Positions 10,569 through 21,190 of a DNA stretch of 64,000 bases are shown piece by piece (position 1 is the first letter of the stretch; every line of letters starts with the position of its first letter). The stretch lies in assembly GCF_016808335.1 (NCBI RefSeq), contig NC_053137.1:3122955-3186954 (forward strand). Reading direction: 5' to 3'. The DNA comes from Panicum virgatum. Lineage: Eukaryota; Streptophyta; Magnoliopsida; Poales; Poaceae. Both the position numbers and the translations under genes were made by a program. The notes under the pieces were generated by a model. It saw nothing but the letters and a program-made list of their open reading frames with translations. It made no database searches and was not told the DNA's origin.

Positions 10569-13238
10569 ATGGTGCACCCCACGTTCCCCCTACTGGAGAC
10601 GTTCTACGACTCCAAGCACCGAGCACACGTCCTAGTTGACCGTGGCGAGGTTAGTATTACTGTTTCTCAATAGTTCAATTTAACTTTTTAGCTGCCTGTA
10701 ACGACTCATTTGTTCCCATATTAGGTGTTGGTGCCCCTCCTCGCACGTATCCACTCCCCCCTTCGGTGGGATGAGCGGTATGTGCCGTACCTTCGCCAGG
10801 CTGGGATGCTTCCTCTTGCTCGAGTGGTGTGTGCGGGCCTCCCAGCGATGGATGCGCCTCTGCTAACTACTTTTGTGGACCGTTGGAGGCCGGAGACACA
10901 TTCTTTTCATTTACCTTGCGGGGAGGTCAGCATCACTTTGCAAGATGTGGCGATGATTCTTGGGCTGCCTTTAGAGGGAATTGCAGTGACCGGCATTATA
11001 CAGACTGATGGCTGGAGAGAGATGGTAGAAGCACTGATTGGGATTCGGCCTCCAGAACCACCTGAGGGGGTCAAGGACAGGAAGACCTCAGGGGTTAGCT
11101 CGGCTTGGTTGAGGCAGAATTTTAACCATTGTCCTCAAGGAGCACCGCAGGAGGCTATAGAGCGGTATGCTCGCGTATGGTTGTGGCACCTGTTTGGAGG
11201 TTTTCTGTTTCCTGATGGTTTGGGAAACACGATTTCATGGATGATACTTCCAATTCTGGGCCAGCAGTGAGAGAACATTGCTCAGTATAGCTGGGGGTCG
11301 GCAACTTTAGCTTGGATGTACTTGCAGCTTTGTGACGCATGTCGGCGGATTGCTAATGATTCAAACCTAGGAGGTTGTGCATGCCTCCTGCAAATCTGGA
11401 TTTGGGAGCGCTTTCCAGTAGGCCGGCCGTACCGAGGCGAACTAGAGGTATTAATTAGCGTTGCAATCTTACTTTTCGTTGGCGGGACATTAAATGATTT
11501 TTGGATAACCATAATTTTCCTCCTTTTGCAGCCGTGGCAACACCATGATGAGGAGTCTAGGCCCACCGTTGCTTACTGTTGGAAGAATGTGGGAGCTGTA
11601 AGAGGGGATCCTGCACGCCGCTACATGCGTTACATGGACGACCTAGACTGCCTCACTCAAAATCAGGTTATAACCTTCATACCGTTCTGTAAATAAATGC
11701 TTCTGTCTACATGATTTCTAATGCGTACGTGGTATGTAGATCTTCTGGACACCGTACAGTAGAGCCGAGCGGGACGAGTTGGAACTGAGTGATATTTGCA
11801 CACGCGATGCCGAACTGTGGAGGACTTGCGTGCCTTTGATTTTTTTTCTTTGTAGTCGAGATGCACTTGCCGCACCGTGTCAAGAGACAGTTCGGCAGAT
11901 TGCAAGACTTCCCTCCGGAGGGAATTTCGACGTCCCAAGCTTTGCATAGGTACATTTTATGCCTTCAAATTCATTTCTCTTTACCAATATTATTTCACTA
12001 ATACACCGCTCTTATGTCAGTATTGACAGGAAGAAACGATACACTGAGAATGATTGGCGTGTCAAACATGCACAGCCACTGGCACAGTGGGAACAAAGGC
12101 AAATGATGCATCCGGAAAGTGGACCGGCACATAGGCACAACCATTACAAGGAGTACCTTCGGTGGCTTCATTCAGTGGCTAGAGTTTCAGTCAAGCCACC
12201 ACAATCCACTAAACCTATAGAAGACCACGCGGACACCGACGATGATGATGACATCATCAATGCGTACGATGATATCACTCGTGGAGGAGTTCAGCCCAAA
12301 CGGGCCCTTTGCAGAACTACATGGTACATCACGCTCTTTGTTTGACATTTCCTTACGTTTGCACATTTTCAATTATTTTTGGACTAACTGAATTGAAATA
12401 GGCACAACAACTCGGACACCTCGCTAACGAGGCTGGCGTGGCAATGGCTCATGCAAACGAAGGAGACAATGTCGGGGGGGACTTTAGGGCATTTGTCGAG
12501 GTTACTATCTTTCCTTGAATCCGAATGTAACCGGTTATCTGAAATATAGTTCAACGGGTAATGACTCACATATTGCTCTTTGATACAGAGAGTCCGTCGG
12601 AGCTGCAGGCGGAAATTGCATGGCTCGGCCAGACGAGGCGTTTGGTCCACAGGCCTCTGGTGCGCGAACTTCAAGTGCACGTGGCCCTACTTCCAGCATA
12701 CGGACACCGATTCACTACGGTGCCACAACCGCTACAACTCCTGGGCATTCCGGTTCGAGAAGCCGTTCAAGGACCACTTCCAGGACTGGTTCACGTGCCT
12801 TGTCAAGGGGCAAAGCTATCCAGTCATCCGAAGGCAGTGAAGAGTCCGACCGCCAAGGCGACTCAGAAGATGAGGACCCAAGCTTTCAGGTGCTTAGGAT
12901 GTCGCAGATGTTTGATGCTCCCCTAGGAACGCAGACTCAGGGTGAATCGAGTCAGGTAAGCATGTGTAATTCAAATGTTTTAACTTAGAGGTGATACTGC
13001 ATCATTATAAAGAAAATGTGATATTGTACACATTTTTTGTCTTCAACATACCTCCATATTATATATTTTTGTGCAGGCACCTCAGGATGCACCCGCTTCT
13101 CCTCCGCGTCGCCGACAAAGGCGTTCTCGTGACCACACCGATGTTGGTAGCGTGAACGTGCTCCCAACAGCTCCTGGAAGGCAACTGCGCCCCACCGACC
13201 CTTTCAGCCCTGCCGAGCGTGGACGGCGCCGTAGATGA
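10569..13238 (+). pseudogene. Plant mobile domain (PMD, aminotransferase-like) gene of the MULE
   Basis: Exons can be read from splice sites: 10569-10649, 10725-11447, 11532-11666, 11740-11949, 12021-12323, then ~12401-12501 and later C-terminal exons ending at a stop at 13236-13238. The first four exons join in phase 0. The product has the PMD signature: 'RWRPETHSFHLPCGEVSITLQDVAMILGLP' type sequence split over residues ~85-115, then 'ARVWLWHLFGGFLFPDG' and 'YSWGSATLAWMYLQLCDACRR'. The tail is Ser/Thr/Arg-rich. Two breaks are visible: TGA at 11268-11270 and one extra base near 11850. PMD proteins include MAIL1/MAIN, which act in silencing and genome stability, but TE-borne copies have no proven role. 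Confidence 0.85.
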
Positions 13239-14054
13239 AGGAGCACGGACACTTTGTTCCTAGATGTATTGTAAAAATGCTACCTAGAACCTATTTGTGC
13301 TTGTCATGAACTATTTTTGCTTCTCATCAACTCTTTGTGTTTGACATGGACCACTTTATGTTGTGATGGACTACTGAAGCTTCTAATGGACTACTGAAGC
13401 TTCTAATGGACTATGTGCTTGTGTGGTGATGGCTCTCTATTTCTTTATATTTTTTCTTGTGTGGTAATGGACTGCTATTCAGTATTGATGTGCACATATT
13501 TGTTTCTTGAAAAATATTTTTCCAGGCAACATGCAGGAGCTGCATATTTCTTGCCGTGAAACTTTGTTTTCCTCCCCTCTGTTTCTGATGATCTCATCAC
13601 AGATACTCCAGTTTGCAGCATGTTGCCTGTTTGCTTGCTATAAGGTGAGTTTGGAGACCACACAGAATATCAAACAACTTGCATGGTTTGTCCGCCCGAA
13701 TTACACATTTTTTATTGCAACTAACCCATGCAGTCAAAATAGCTCCGGATTTCGGAAAGTTAAGGGAAAAAGTTCAGTAATTTACAATCGTAGAGTCATT
13801 CACTGCGACTTGAGAAGGACACACCGGTAGCTTGTTAGTTTGTTTTCTGAGGAAGCTTCCCCCTGTGACTCAGTTAGTTAGAACAAAGGCTGCACCACGA
13901 CAGGAACTATGGCCTCATGTTGGATTCATCGAGCACATGACGGTAAAGCCAAATGTCTCTAGCAGTTCATCTCAATCTATAACGACCTCAGCTCATCATC
14001 ACCATGACAACACTCACAGCAATGGCGGCCACACTCACAGCAGCAGAGTTAGCT
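13239..14054. other. MULE interior without a gene
   Basis: This stretch follows the PMD stop codon. It holds a short tandem copy of 'ggactactgaagcttctaat' (about 13370-13410), probably in the PMD 3' UTR, and otherwise AT-rich DNA in which I see no supported gene. Confidence 0.5.
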
Positions 14055-14397
14055 GGCCGAATTCTGTGCTTGAAGCGCCATTCCGGGTGGCGCTACAAAC
14101 GTACTCTGTCGCGCCATTTGGAGTGGCGCGACCAAAGGGATCTACCACGCCACCAAGTCAAAAATGCAGTACTTACTGGGCTTGGGCACACAATGGCGCG
14201 GCAGAAGGGATCTATCGCGCCAACACCACTGGCGCGACAAGCCTACTTTGTCGCGCCATTGTGTGCCCAAGCCCAGTAAGGACTGCATTTTTGACTTGGT
14301 GGCGTGGCAGGTCCCTTTGGTCGCGCCACTCCAAATGGCGCGACAGAGTATGTTTGTAGCGCCACCCGGAATGGCGCGACAAGCACATAATTCGGCC
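14055..14397. repeat. 343-bp near-perfect palindrome with TIR-like dyad modules
   Basis: The sequence from ggccgaattctgtgctt to its near-complement aagcacataattcggcc folds into one hairpin with ~165-bp arms and almost no loop; the centre is near 14226. Each arm holds dyads of the form (g)tcgcgcc-N9-ggcgc(g)ac, for example 14072-14096 and 14108-14132 with an 11-bp spacer. This is the same layout as the MULE terminal repeats, although the spacer and N9 sequences differ. It may be a tiny nested element of a related MULE family, or an inverted duplication of a terminus. Confidence 0.9.
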
Positions 14398-15379
14398 TTG
14401 CTGCTGCCTCTCGCTGCTGCTTGCTTCTGGTGCTGCGGCATTCCAGGTGAGTTAGAGGCTTAGAGCGGCCCTTCATTTCAACATGATCTGAAAAAGCAAA
14501 AGTTGGAACATAACCTGAAAATGAATGTGCTTGGAGAAGACCACCAAAATAATTCTTTGCAACAGGATACATCTTCTTAAATGACTTCTTAGCATAGAGG
14601 AGCATAGTTCCAACATATGTGAACTAAGAAGCTAGCGCTTGAAATCAATTATAGCCTTGCGGGATCTTTGACGAGAGCATCAATTATAACCTGAAAAGAT
14701 GACAACCAAACTAGTTTTTAAACTAAAGGCAGATACACGTGTGAAAAAGAAAGGCAAGATATTGCACTGTGTACTAATGGAAACTTGGTCACCAAAGTTC
14801 CAACCCTAAAGAGATTGTGTAAGATAAAAATATATGCACCAATGAAAAAGTATAGCTTTAAACTTTGGCGTTCAAACATGCATGGAAGGTATAACTGGCG
14901 GCAGGACAGCTGCCAAGATGCATTAGAGGAAATTTTTTAGATAATGGAATTTTCCGGCCTCTATGATTTAACGTACACAGCCTTCAATTATTACAATTTT
15001 TTCAGTTTCAAAAGCTAGAATAGTAGGAGAACCAAAAAAATTTATTGCAATGATACTTAACTCATATATAATACCATCAGTTGAAAACAAACAAACTTGG
15101 GCACGCTTCATGCCACAATTTATGCATCTGTAGTTGCGACTGTAATCTAAAATAGTTGTTCAATAATGGAGATGACCCATCATTAAATTGCACACAATAC
15201 AAACTAAATAAATTCCTAATTTCATAACCATACAATGTTCGAAACTACAAATAAAGTCGCATACACATACGACAACCACATGAATAGGTAAAGCACATAA
15301 ATAGTCCAGCAATAAAAAAAGTCTGTCACACACATAGTCCAATCATATATAGAGTCCATACAAGTATAAATAAAACAAG
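14398..15379. other. MULE interior without a gene
   Basis: AT-rich sequence between the palindrome and the antisense gene. I see no supported gene or repeat. Its right end (15160-15379) is presumably the 3' UTR of the minus-strand GRF gene. Confidence 0.5.
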
Positions 15380-17118
15380 CTAATCAGAGTCGCCTTCAAT
15401 CAAAAGCTCTCCCCAACCATCATCATCTCCATCATCTTTGACTACAGCTTTCCCCTTTCTCACCTCAATTTGGGACACTATGACCTCTACTTCCGCTGCA
15501 TTCATTGCCCACCACTCATCATCATCTCCATCATCAGGAACATGGTCATGCTCAGAAACACTCTTCCCTTTGTCCTGGGCAGGTAAGTCTCCTACAATTG
15601 ACTTCATTGCCTCAATTTGAGTACCTCTAACACACAAAACCTCCGTACTCGCGGATGACACATCCTTCTCAACGTTGGGCACCTTGTGTGGCAGATCGGC
15701 AACTAGGGCCTGCATTGCCTCCATCTGAGCCTCCTGAGCTAAATCCTCCATCTTTTCCATTTCTTCCATCCTCTTGTTAGCCTCCAATTTCTGAAAATAT
15801 TCTTCCCATGAACCCTTTGGGTATATAGCTTCCGTATCAACAATAAAACCTTTCTTTGCTCTTTCCTCCCTTAACCTCTGCCTCTCCATCTCCTCCTCCT
15901 TCTTTTTCTTCTCATAATTTGCCAAAAGCTCCCTATCTGTGAGGGGCCGTGGGTACTTGCTTCGGTTCCTCCTCCAATAAACAATGCAATCCTCAAGAGT
16001 TGCCTTTTCTGCTGCCTTCTTTCCAAACTCACGCCGTAGGCCTTGGAGTACAGGCCCTGACAGAAATGACTCAAGGGGCAAAATAACTTGGTAATCCTTC
16101 CTTATCTTCAGTTTTCTATTTATAGTGTCTCTAGATTTCCAAGGCTCTTTTGTTCTGCCCAATTGCAACATTAGCTCATACCGGCCTTGGAACCACTCCC
16201 AATCACATGTCCTTCCCTCTTGAAATTTTATTAAGAGCCAAACATTCAGAAATGTTAATATACCAAGTACTAGCACAATGACAGAATCATAAGGAGTTTC
16301 AACTTTGTGGTTAATATACGAACCCAATACTCTCCGTAGCTATTGTCACAGTAATATCCGTAGCCAAGCTCAGAAGGAACTACGCCTTTTGTGGGCAGAA
16401 TACCACACTTGCATCGAAGACTAGGAGTAGTTGTACATGGCCATGGCTTCTTCCCACTCTCAAATTCTCGCACTTCCTCTTCTGTCGGCCAATGAGATCT
16501 AGGACCATAAATATACTCATTGAATTCACATGGCGACCATCCATCCTGCATGACACATAACATTAGCCACATAATTACAGCAAAATTAAAGAATCAATTC
16601 TACATTACATGACACTTACTCTATTCTTTAGCGAGCATCTAAAAAAGGGAGTGAACTTTGGAGGGACACCAATATTAGGCCTTTGAAGTTTGGCACGAAC
16701 ACCGTAGTGACATTTGGGAGGATTGTTCACACGATATATAGCAGCTTCTTGCTTCTCTTCCTCTGTCATAGGTGGGGGATTTGGTGGTGGAGGGACTCAT
16801 CGTCTAAACTCATTGTACGCCCACGACTCTGACTGATAATAAGGGAACAGCTGAATTCTAGGATCGAACTTATCCGGACCATCGATCCACTGAAAAAAAA
16901 CAGTGGCACGGATTCAATGAATCATTCCACTTGCATATGTAGAATGCTCTACCAGCCGTCTTGGGATGCCTCGATTGCTTCACTACTGCCACCTGATTGC
17001 CCGGTTCACATCAACAGAATGGAACTGGAAGGGCAGGAGGGACTGGGGCATCCTCATCACTCTCAGATGGGTACTGTCCACCACCAAGCAGCTTGTACCA
17101 GGCATCGCTCATTGCCAT
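15380..17118 (-). pseudogene. GRF-type zinc-finger gene carried antisense in the MULE
   Basis: Read on the minus strand from an ATG at 17116-17118, the product starts 'MAMSDAWYKLLGGGQYPSES'. A GRF-type finger follows ('CEPGNQVAVVKQSRHPKTAG', then 'FYICKW', 'PCHCFF' and 'WIDGPDKFDPRI'). A second cysteine-rich module ('CHYGVRAKLQRP', 'FTPFFRCSL') and a third ('CKCGILPTKGVVPSELGYGYYC', 'CDWEWF') come after it. The C-terminal half is a charged coiled coil ('EKKKKEEEMERQRLREERAK') with a short acidic tail. Breaks: TGA within the first finger, TGA near 16797, and a T8 run near 16885 that shifts the frame. One intron is clear (about 16550-16618). GRF fingers bind nucleic acids in other proteins; the role here is unknown. 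Confidence 0.75.
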
Positions 17119-17254
17119 GTGTACTGTAGATACAAAAATTTCATTGCCATGTGAATGAAACAAAATACTTATGGAAACAAAAACAAAATACTTATGGAAT
17201 AAAATTATGGAATATGTAGATTCGTAAAACTATGGAATAAAATTACATGTAACT

Positions 17255-17904
17255 CATATTAACATCCCCACTACTCAATTTTAGAAATCATATTAATCGA
17301 TGCATGCACGTACTACCTCACGTCCAAATCAAGAGCAGAGTACCATCTACGTATCATCTAAAGCCCTAATCATGAGAAAACTATCAACAACACCACCATT
17401 TCTCATATCAAAAACCTAACCCTAATAAAAAACCACCAATAACTACTAATGCACATGGTTAAACGATGAGATATTAGGGGCAATACCTTCGGACAAGGAT
17501 GGGGAATGATCCCCCCCCCCCCACTTTTCCCCTCAAAAAATCCGAATTTGGGAGGATCTTGGGGGGCAGCGGCCGGCGGCGTCGCCTTTCCTTCAGCTTT
17601 GGTCGGGGAGGAGTGAGGGAAAGAAAGGGAGGGTGGGGGAGAAGAGGCCGGCGCGGGCCCAAGACATTGGCCTTGTCGCGCCAGCCCACATGGCGCGACA
17701 GGCTTGTCGCGCCAGTGCATGCGGCGCAGCGCTGGCTCGGGCCGCCAGCGTGGCCACACTGTCGCGCCACATGCACTGGCGCGACAGAGGCTATCTGTCG
17801 CGCCATGCGGGCTGGCGCGACCAAACGGGCTACGCCCTGCAAATAAAAACCAATACGGGTTAAACTTAAAATATTATTAAAAAAAGGTTAAAAATAAAAA
17901 AATC
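17255..17904 (-). repeat. Right terminal inverted repeat of the 12-kb MULE
   Basis: This ~650-bp arm is the reverse complement of the left terminus without the hAT insert. Dyads lie at 17675-17699, 17706-17730 (right half degenerate), 17761-17785 and 17797-17821. The G/C homopolymer at about 17511-17522 and a purine-rich tract (17590-17645) match the pyrimidine tract of the left arm. Read leftwards it may serve as promoter and leader for the antisense GRF gene. Confidence 0.9.
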
Positions 17905-19720
17905 GAATTTCATATATGCGGTGGAGCTAGTCCAATGCTGCCACCGTCGGAAGATCCCCACATTGGTGCTCAAACTGGACTTCGCCAAGGCATTCGACTC
18001 GGTGGATTGGGGGAGTTTGGACAGGGTGCTTGCCGTGAGAGGTCCCCCCCCCCACTTATCGCAGCTGGATCAGTAACATTCTCACTACGTCCAAGTCTGC
18101 TATCCTGGTTAACGGAATGCCCGGGCCGTGGTTCTCCTGCAAGCGCGGGCTGCGGCAGGGCGACCCCTTATCGCCCTACCAATTCCTTCTAGTCGCCGAC
18201 GTTTTGCAACAGCTTATCAAGCAATCTGGGACTGTGCACCACCCCGCCGAACCCAGTCTGTCATGCCCGGTTATACAGTATGCGGACGACACCCTTCTGC
18301 TGGTGCGTGCGCACACCCACGATGTAACAAACCTGAAGAACATGTTAGACAGCTTTGCGGCCACAACTAGGTTCAAAATCAACTACAACAAGAGCACTAT
18401 GGTTCCTATGCATGTCTCGGCTGGTCTGACGGAGGAATTGATTCAAATCCTTGGTTGCAAGCAAGGGGCGTTCCCCCAAACCTACCTGGGGCTGCCGCTA
18501 TCCAACACGAAGCTACCGCTGTCTGCCTTTGCTCCACTGATCTGCAAATCAGATAAGTATCGGAGTGGCTGGCAGGCTACACTCTGGAACCCAATGGGGA
18601 GGACAGTTCTTGTGAACTCTGTTATGGACAGTTAGCTGGTGCATGCTATGTCTGCCCTGCTTCTTCCCCAAGGGTCCTCGACGCGTTGGACGCACGGCGG
18701 CGCAGTTTCCTCTGGGCCGGCGATGAGAAAGTTAGTGGTGCTCGGTGCCTCGTCGCCTGGGAGAAGGCTTGCCAACAAAAGGAACAGGGCGGCCTTGGGA
18801 TCAAGGACCTGGCCATGCAGAACAAGTGCTTGTTGCTGAAGCTCCTACACCGACTTTAGACCCCAGGTGACTCGGTTTGGGGGCAATGGGTGCGCGCCAA
18901 GATCAACCTGGTCACGATGGATGGCGAGGTCGTGGGCGCACACTGGCGTGATCTTGCCTCCCTGTTGCCAATGTATCGGGCTGTCACAACTTGTGAGGTG
19001 CGGGATGGGCTCTCTACGGCATTTTGGGAGGACCGCTGGCTCTCTATGGGAACACTGAAGGATCTCTTCCCACTGCTATACACACACGCCACCACCAAAG
19101 ACATCACGGTCGCCATGGCTGTGGAAGGCGGCCTCGAACGCTACCTGGTTCCGCGCCTCACTGCTCGGGTGGCCGCAGGGTTGGAGCAGCTCCGCCAAAT
19201 TCTGACTCGGGTGCGGCTCCACCCCGGTGACGATCGCAGAAGCTCGCCACTCTGCGATGCCGAGGGGGTGCTGCGCGCTGGACCTGCCTATCAGCTATCC
19301 ATGGTGGCGGCAGGGGAGCCACCGTGCGACTTCCACGCTTTCGTCTGGGGGAACAGAGCTGCCCCGAAGGTCCAGTTCTTTGCTTGGCTACTCGTGCAAG
19401 AACGCATACAGTGTCGAGCAAATCTCCTGAAGAAGAATGTGGTGCAGGGCGCAACCTGTGAAGTATGCCGGGCCGGCGTGGAAGACTGTGACCACCTGCT
19501 CTTCAGATGCCCATTCTCTTCTAGTGTCTGGACATCGCTTCATGTCGACACAGCGGGGTGCAGCGTGAGGCATCTGTGGTGTGTCCCTCGTCCGGACGCT
19601 GTGCCGGAGAAGTACTACAACTGTTTTATTCTCCTCATATGCTGGCAGCTGTGGAAGCACCGCAATGGTGTGATTTTCCAAAGCTTGGATCCCTCCCTCG
19701 TTTTTGGGCGGACTGCATAG
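17905..19720 (+). pseudogene. LINE ORF2, 3' part: reverse transcriptase and zinc-binding domain
   Basis: Immediately after the MULE the frame resumes with 'IYAVELVQCC' and 'LKLDFAKAFDSVDW'. It then has 'KRGLRQGDPLSPYQFLLVAD' and the polymerase catalytic box 'YADD' (about 18280). The C-terminal zf-RVT region (about 19330-19640) shows 'APKVQFFAWLL' and 'CEVCRAGVEDCDHLLFRC'. Breaks: a frameshift in the short stretch 18020-18120, TAG at 18633-18635, a frameshift near 18665 and a TAG near 18858. No RNase H domain is visible. The 3' UTR runs to the C-run and oligo-A at 19915-19957. Confidence 0.88.
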
Positions 19721-19995
19721 AAGAAGCGAAGCTCTGGCCGAGCAGGTGGCTGCGTGCAGATTGCTGTGTAGCTGAAGCCGGGTGCCAATCCATGTCTCCC
19801 ATGTAGTACAACCACCATATATTTTTCAGTTTCTCTTTCAAAAAGTGCTCAAACTTTGATGTAAAAGCATTTGGCTTCCTCAAAGCCCCCTCAATATATC
19901 AGGTGGGGGACGCTCCCCCCCCCCCCCCCCCCCGCCCCGTTGACCCTCAAAAAAAATGTCTAGGTTTATTATTATTTGAACTGATTACTAGCATC

Positions 19996-20745
19996 ATGCA
20001 GTCTCTGACTCTCTTCCTAATTCAGTAATTCTAACCAGATCAACAACAACAGAAATGCCTACAAGTAGTTTACCGTTTAAGGTGGAGAACTAGCTATCTG
20101 GCTGGCGCAAATTCGATCCGGCTGCCTGCTGCTGCGCCCGGCCGATCGGTATAACGTGTTTCCTTATGGATGGTTACCACACATTTCCTTATGGATCGGT
20201 ATAACGTGTTTCCTTTATGGTCCTTGCTTTGTGCTACGCTAGCTGTATCAATTTTGATCATTAATTCGAGGTATTAAATAAAGGTAATTTGCAAAATTAA
20301 CTCCACAACTCTTGCGCTACTTCGTGAGACGAATCTAATGAGGCCTTTGACCGCACGTTAGAGGATGTTTACTGTAGTATTACTGTAGTCAATCGTGGAT
20401 TAATTGCCGTCATTAGATTCGTCGCGTAAAGTTGCATTCATCTGTGAAAAAATTTTGCAAATAAACTTTATTTAGTACTCCATGCATGCAAGATTTTTTT
20501 TTAGCGCGAGTAACGCACCGGAACCAAACGGAGCCCATGCCTTGCTCCATCATATCCTGCAGTTTCCACATCTTTATTCTTTGCTCCAGTACGTTGGCTT
20601 GCTCTCACATGCTTTTTGTTTTTTCTGAATGTGTTGCTTTTGCAGCTTTGCCTGCTCCCTATATTTGCATCTGATGCGTATATGTGACTGCTGGCAAATA
20701 AGTTCCTTTCTTCAAGCTGCCCGTCGTGGGCGTCGTCACAGAAAC
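19996..20745. repeat. Direct repeat copy B (matches 221-497), enlarged by a MITE
   Basis: Sequence on both sides of an extra block matches 221-497: 19996-20090 matches the first ~65 bp of copy A, and 20545-20745 matches the rest, down to the shared cgtcgtcacagaaac. The block between them (about 20092-20541) is absent from copy A and includes a Tourist-like MITE. Confidence 0.75.
20270..20541. mobile_element. Tourist-like foldback MITE, left end lost
   Basis: The interior contains the dyad 'gacgaatctaatgag ... cattagattcgtc' (20326-20425), with 'tttgcaaataaactttatttagtact' type sequence split on both sides, as in several grass Tourist-like MITEs. The right end reads ggaaccaaacggagcc, a Tourist terminus. 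I do not see the matching left terminus. Confidence 0.6.
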
Positions 20746-20923
20746 GCCAGGGGAACAAATTACTGTTTTCCATTCATATTTGATTGAGGATTCAGAAAAT
20801 GGAATCAACAAGTTCATCTACGATCTTTCTGCATGGACTAATAGTAATTTAAGTGACATATAAATCTTATAAGTTTATTAATGATTTTAGGATCAGGGCT
20901 AATCAAGATGATAGGGGTCGTCC

Positions 20924-21190
20924 GACCTTGTTCTTCTTGACTGTAAAGCAAATGTGGGCTGCATCACACGTTATGGGCTGAATCAACACATGACGACTTG
21001 GATTGGGCCTTGATCCCAGAATGGGCCTCATGTTCTTTCAACTACTGCATGCACTGATCCAAAAACAAAGTTCATGCAGAAATTTTCTCCAAAGCCAAAA
21101 TTTCTTCTTCTTTTTTTTGCGAGGATCCAAAGCCAAAATTTCATCCACAAATTCCTTTCGATAGAAAGAAAGAAAGAAAGAAAGCAAGCA
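20924..21190 (+). repeat. Tandem duplication, unit 1
   Basis: The stretch from 'ccttgttcttcttgactgtaaagc' (written here in full would exceed a motif; it starts at 20935) through 'tgatccaaaaacaaa' to a gaaag microsatellite is repeated downstream. The second copy is 21710-21745 plus 23532-23700 and is split by the MULE at 21746-23521. The unit spacing without the MULE is about 790 bp. No gene is evident in the unit. Confidence 0.75.

Larger units (their letters stand above)
5649..17904. mobile_element. 12.3-kb Mutator-like element carrying transposase, PMD and GRF zinc-finger genes
   Basis: The element is bounded by a perfect 9-bp target duplication, gaatttcat, at 5640-5648 and 17905-17913. 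It has long terminal inverted repeats whose first 19 bp (gattttttta-tttttaacc) match exactly. Removing the element and one duplication copy rejoins the LINE reverse-transcriptase frame, which proves the boundaries. Inside are a transposase (7642-10376, plus), a plant-mobile-domain gene (10569-13238, plus), a 343-bp palindrome (14055-14397) and a GRF zinc-finger gene (15380-17118, minus). All three genes carry stops or frameshifts, so the copy is not autonomous now. Linkage of PMD sequences to MULEs is known in plants. Confidence 0.93.
1180..19957 (+). mobile_element. L1-type LINE retrotransposon, interrupted by two nested insertions
   Basis: The plus strand holds, in order, a pyrimidine-rich leader, an ORF1 remnant (1611-3713), an ORF2 with endonuclease and the start of reverse transcriptase (3960-5648), then after a 12-kb MULE the rest of reverse transcriptase and a zinc-binding domain (17905-19720). 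A ~C19 run (19915-19933) and a short oligo-A (about 19948-19957) mark the 3' end. The 5' edge is estimated from the leader, because I found no LINE target duplication. Several stops and frameshifts show that the copy is dead. The intact parent would be about 5.8 kb once both inserts (2307-3046 and 5649-17904) are discounted. Confidence 0.85.

Noticed and set aside
14004..14463. Plus- and minus-strand frames of ~90-120 residues with similar products
   Set aside because: They are similar only because the DNA is a palindrome; they are not genes.
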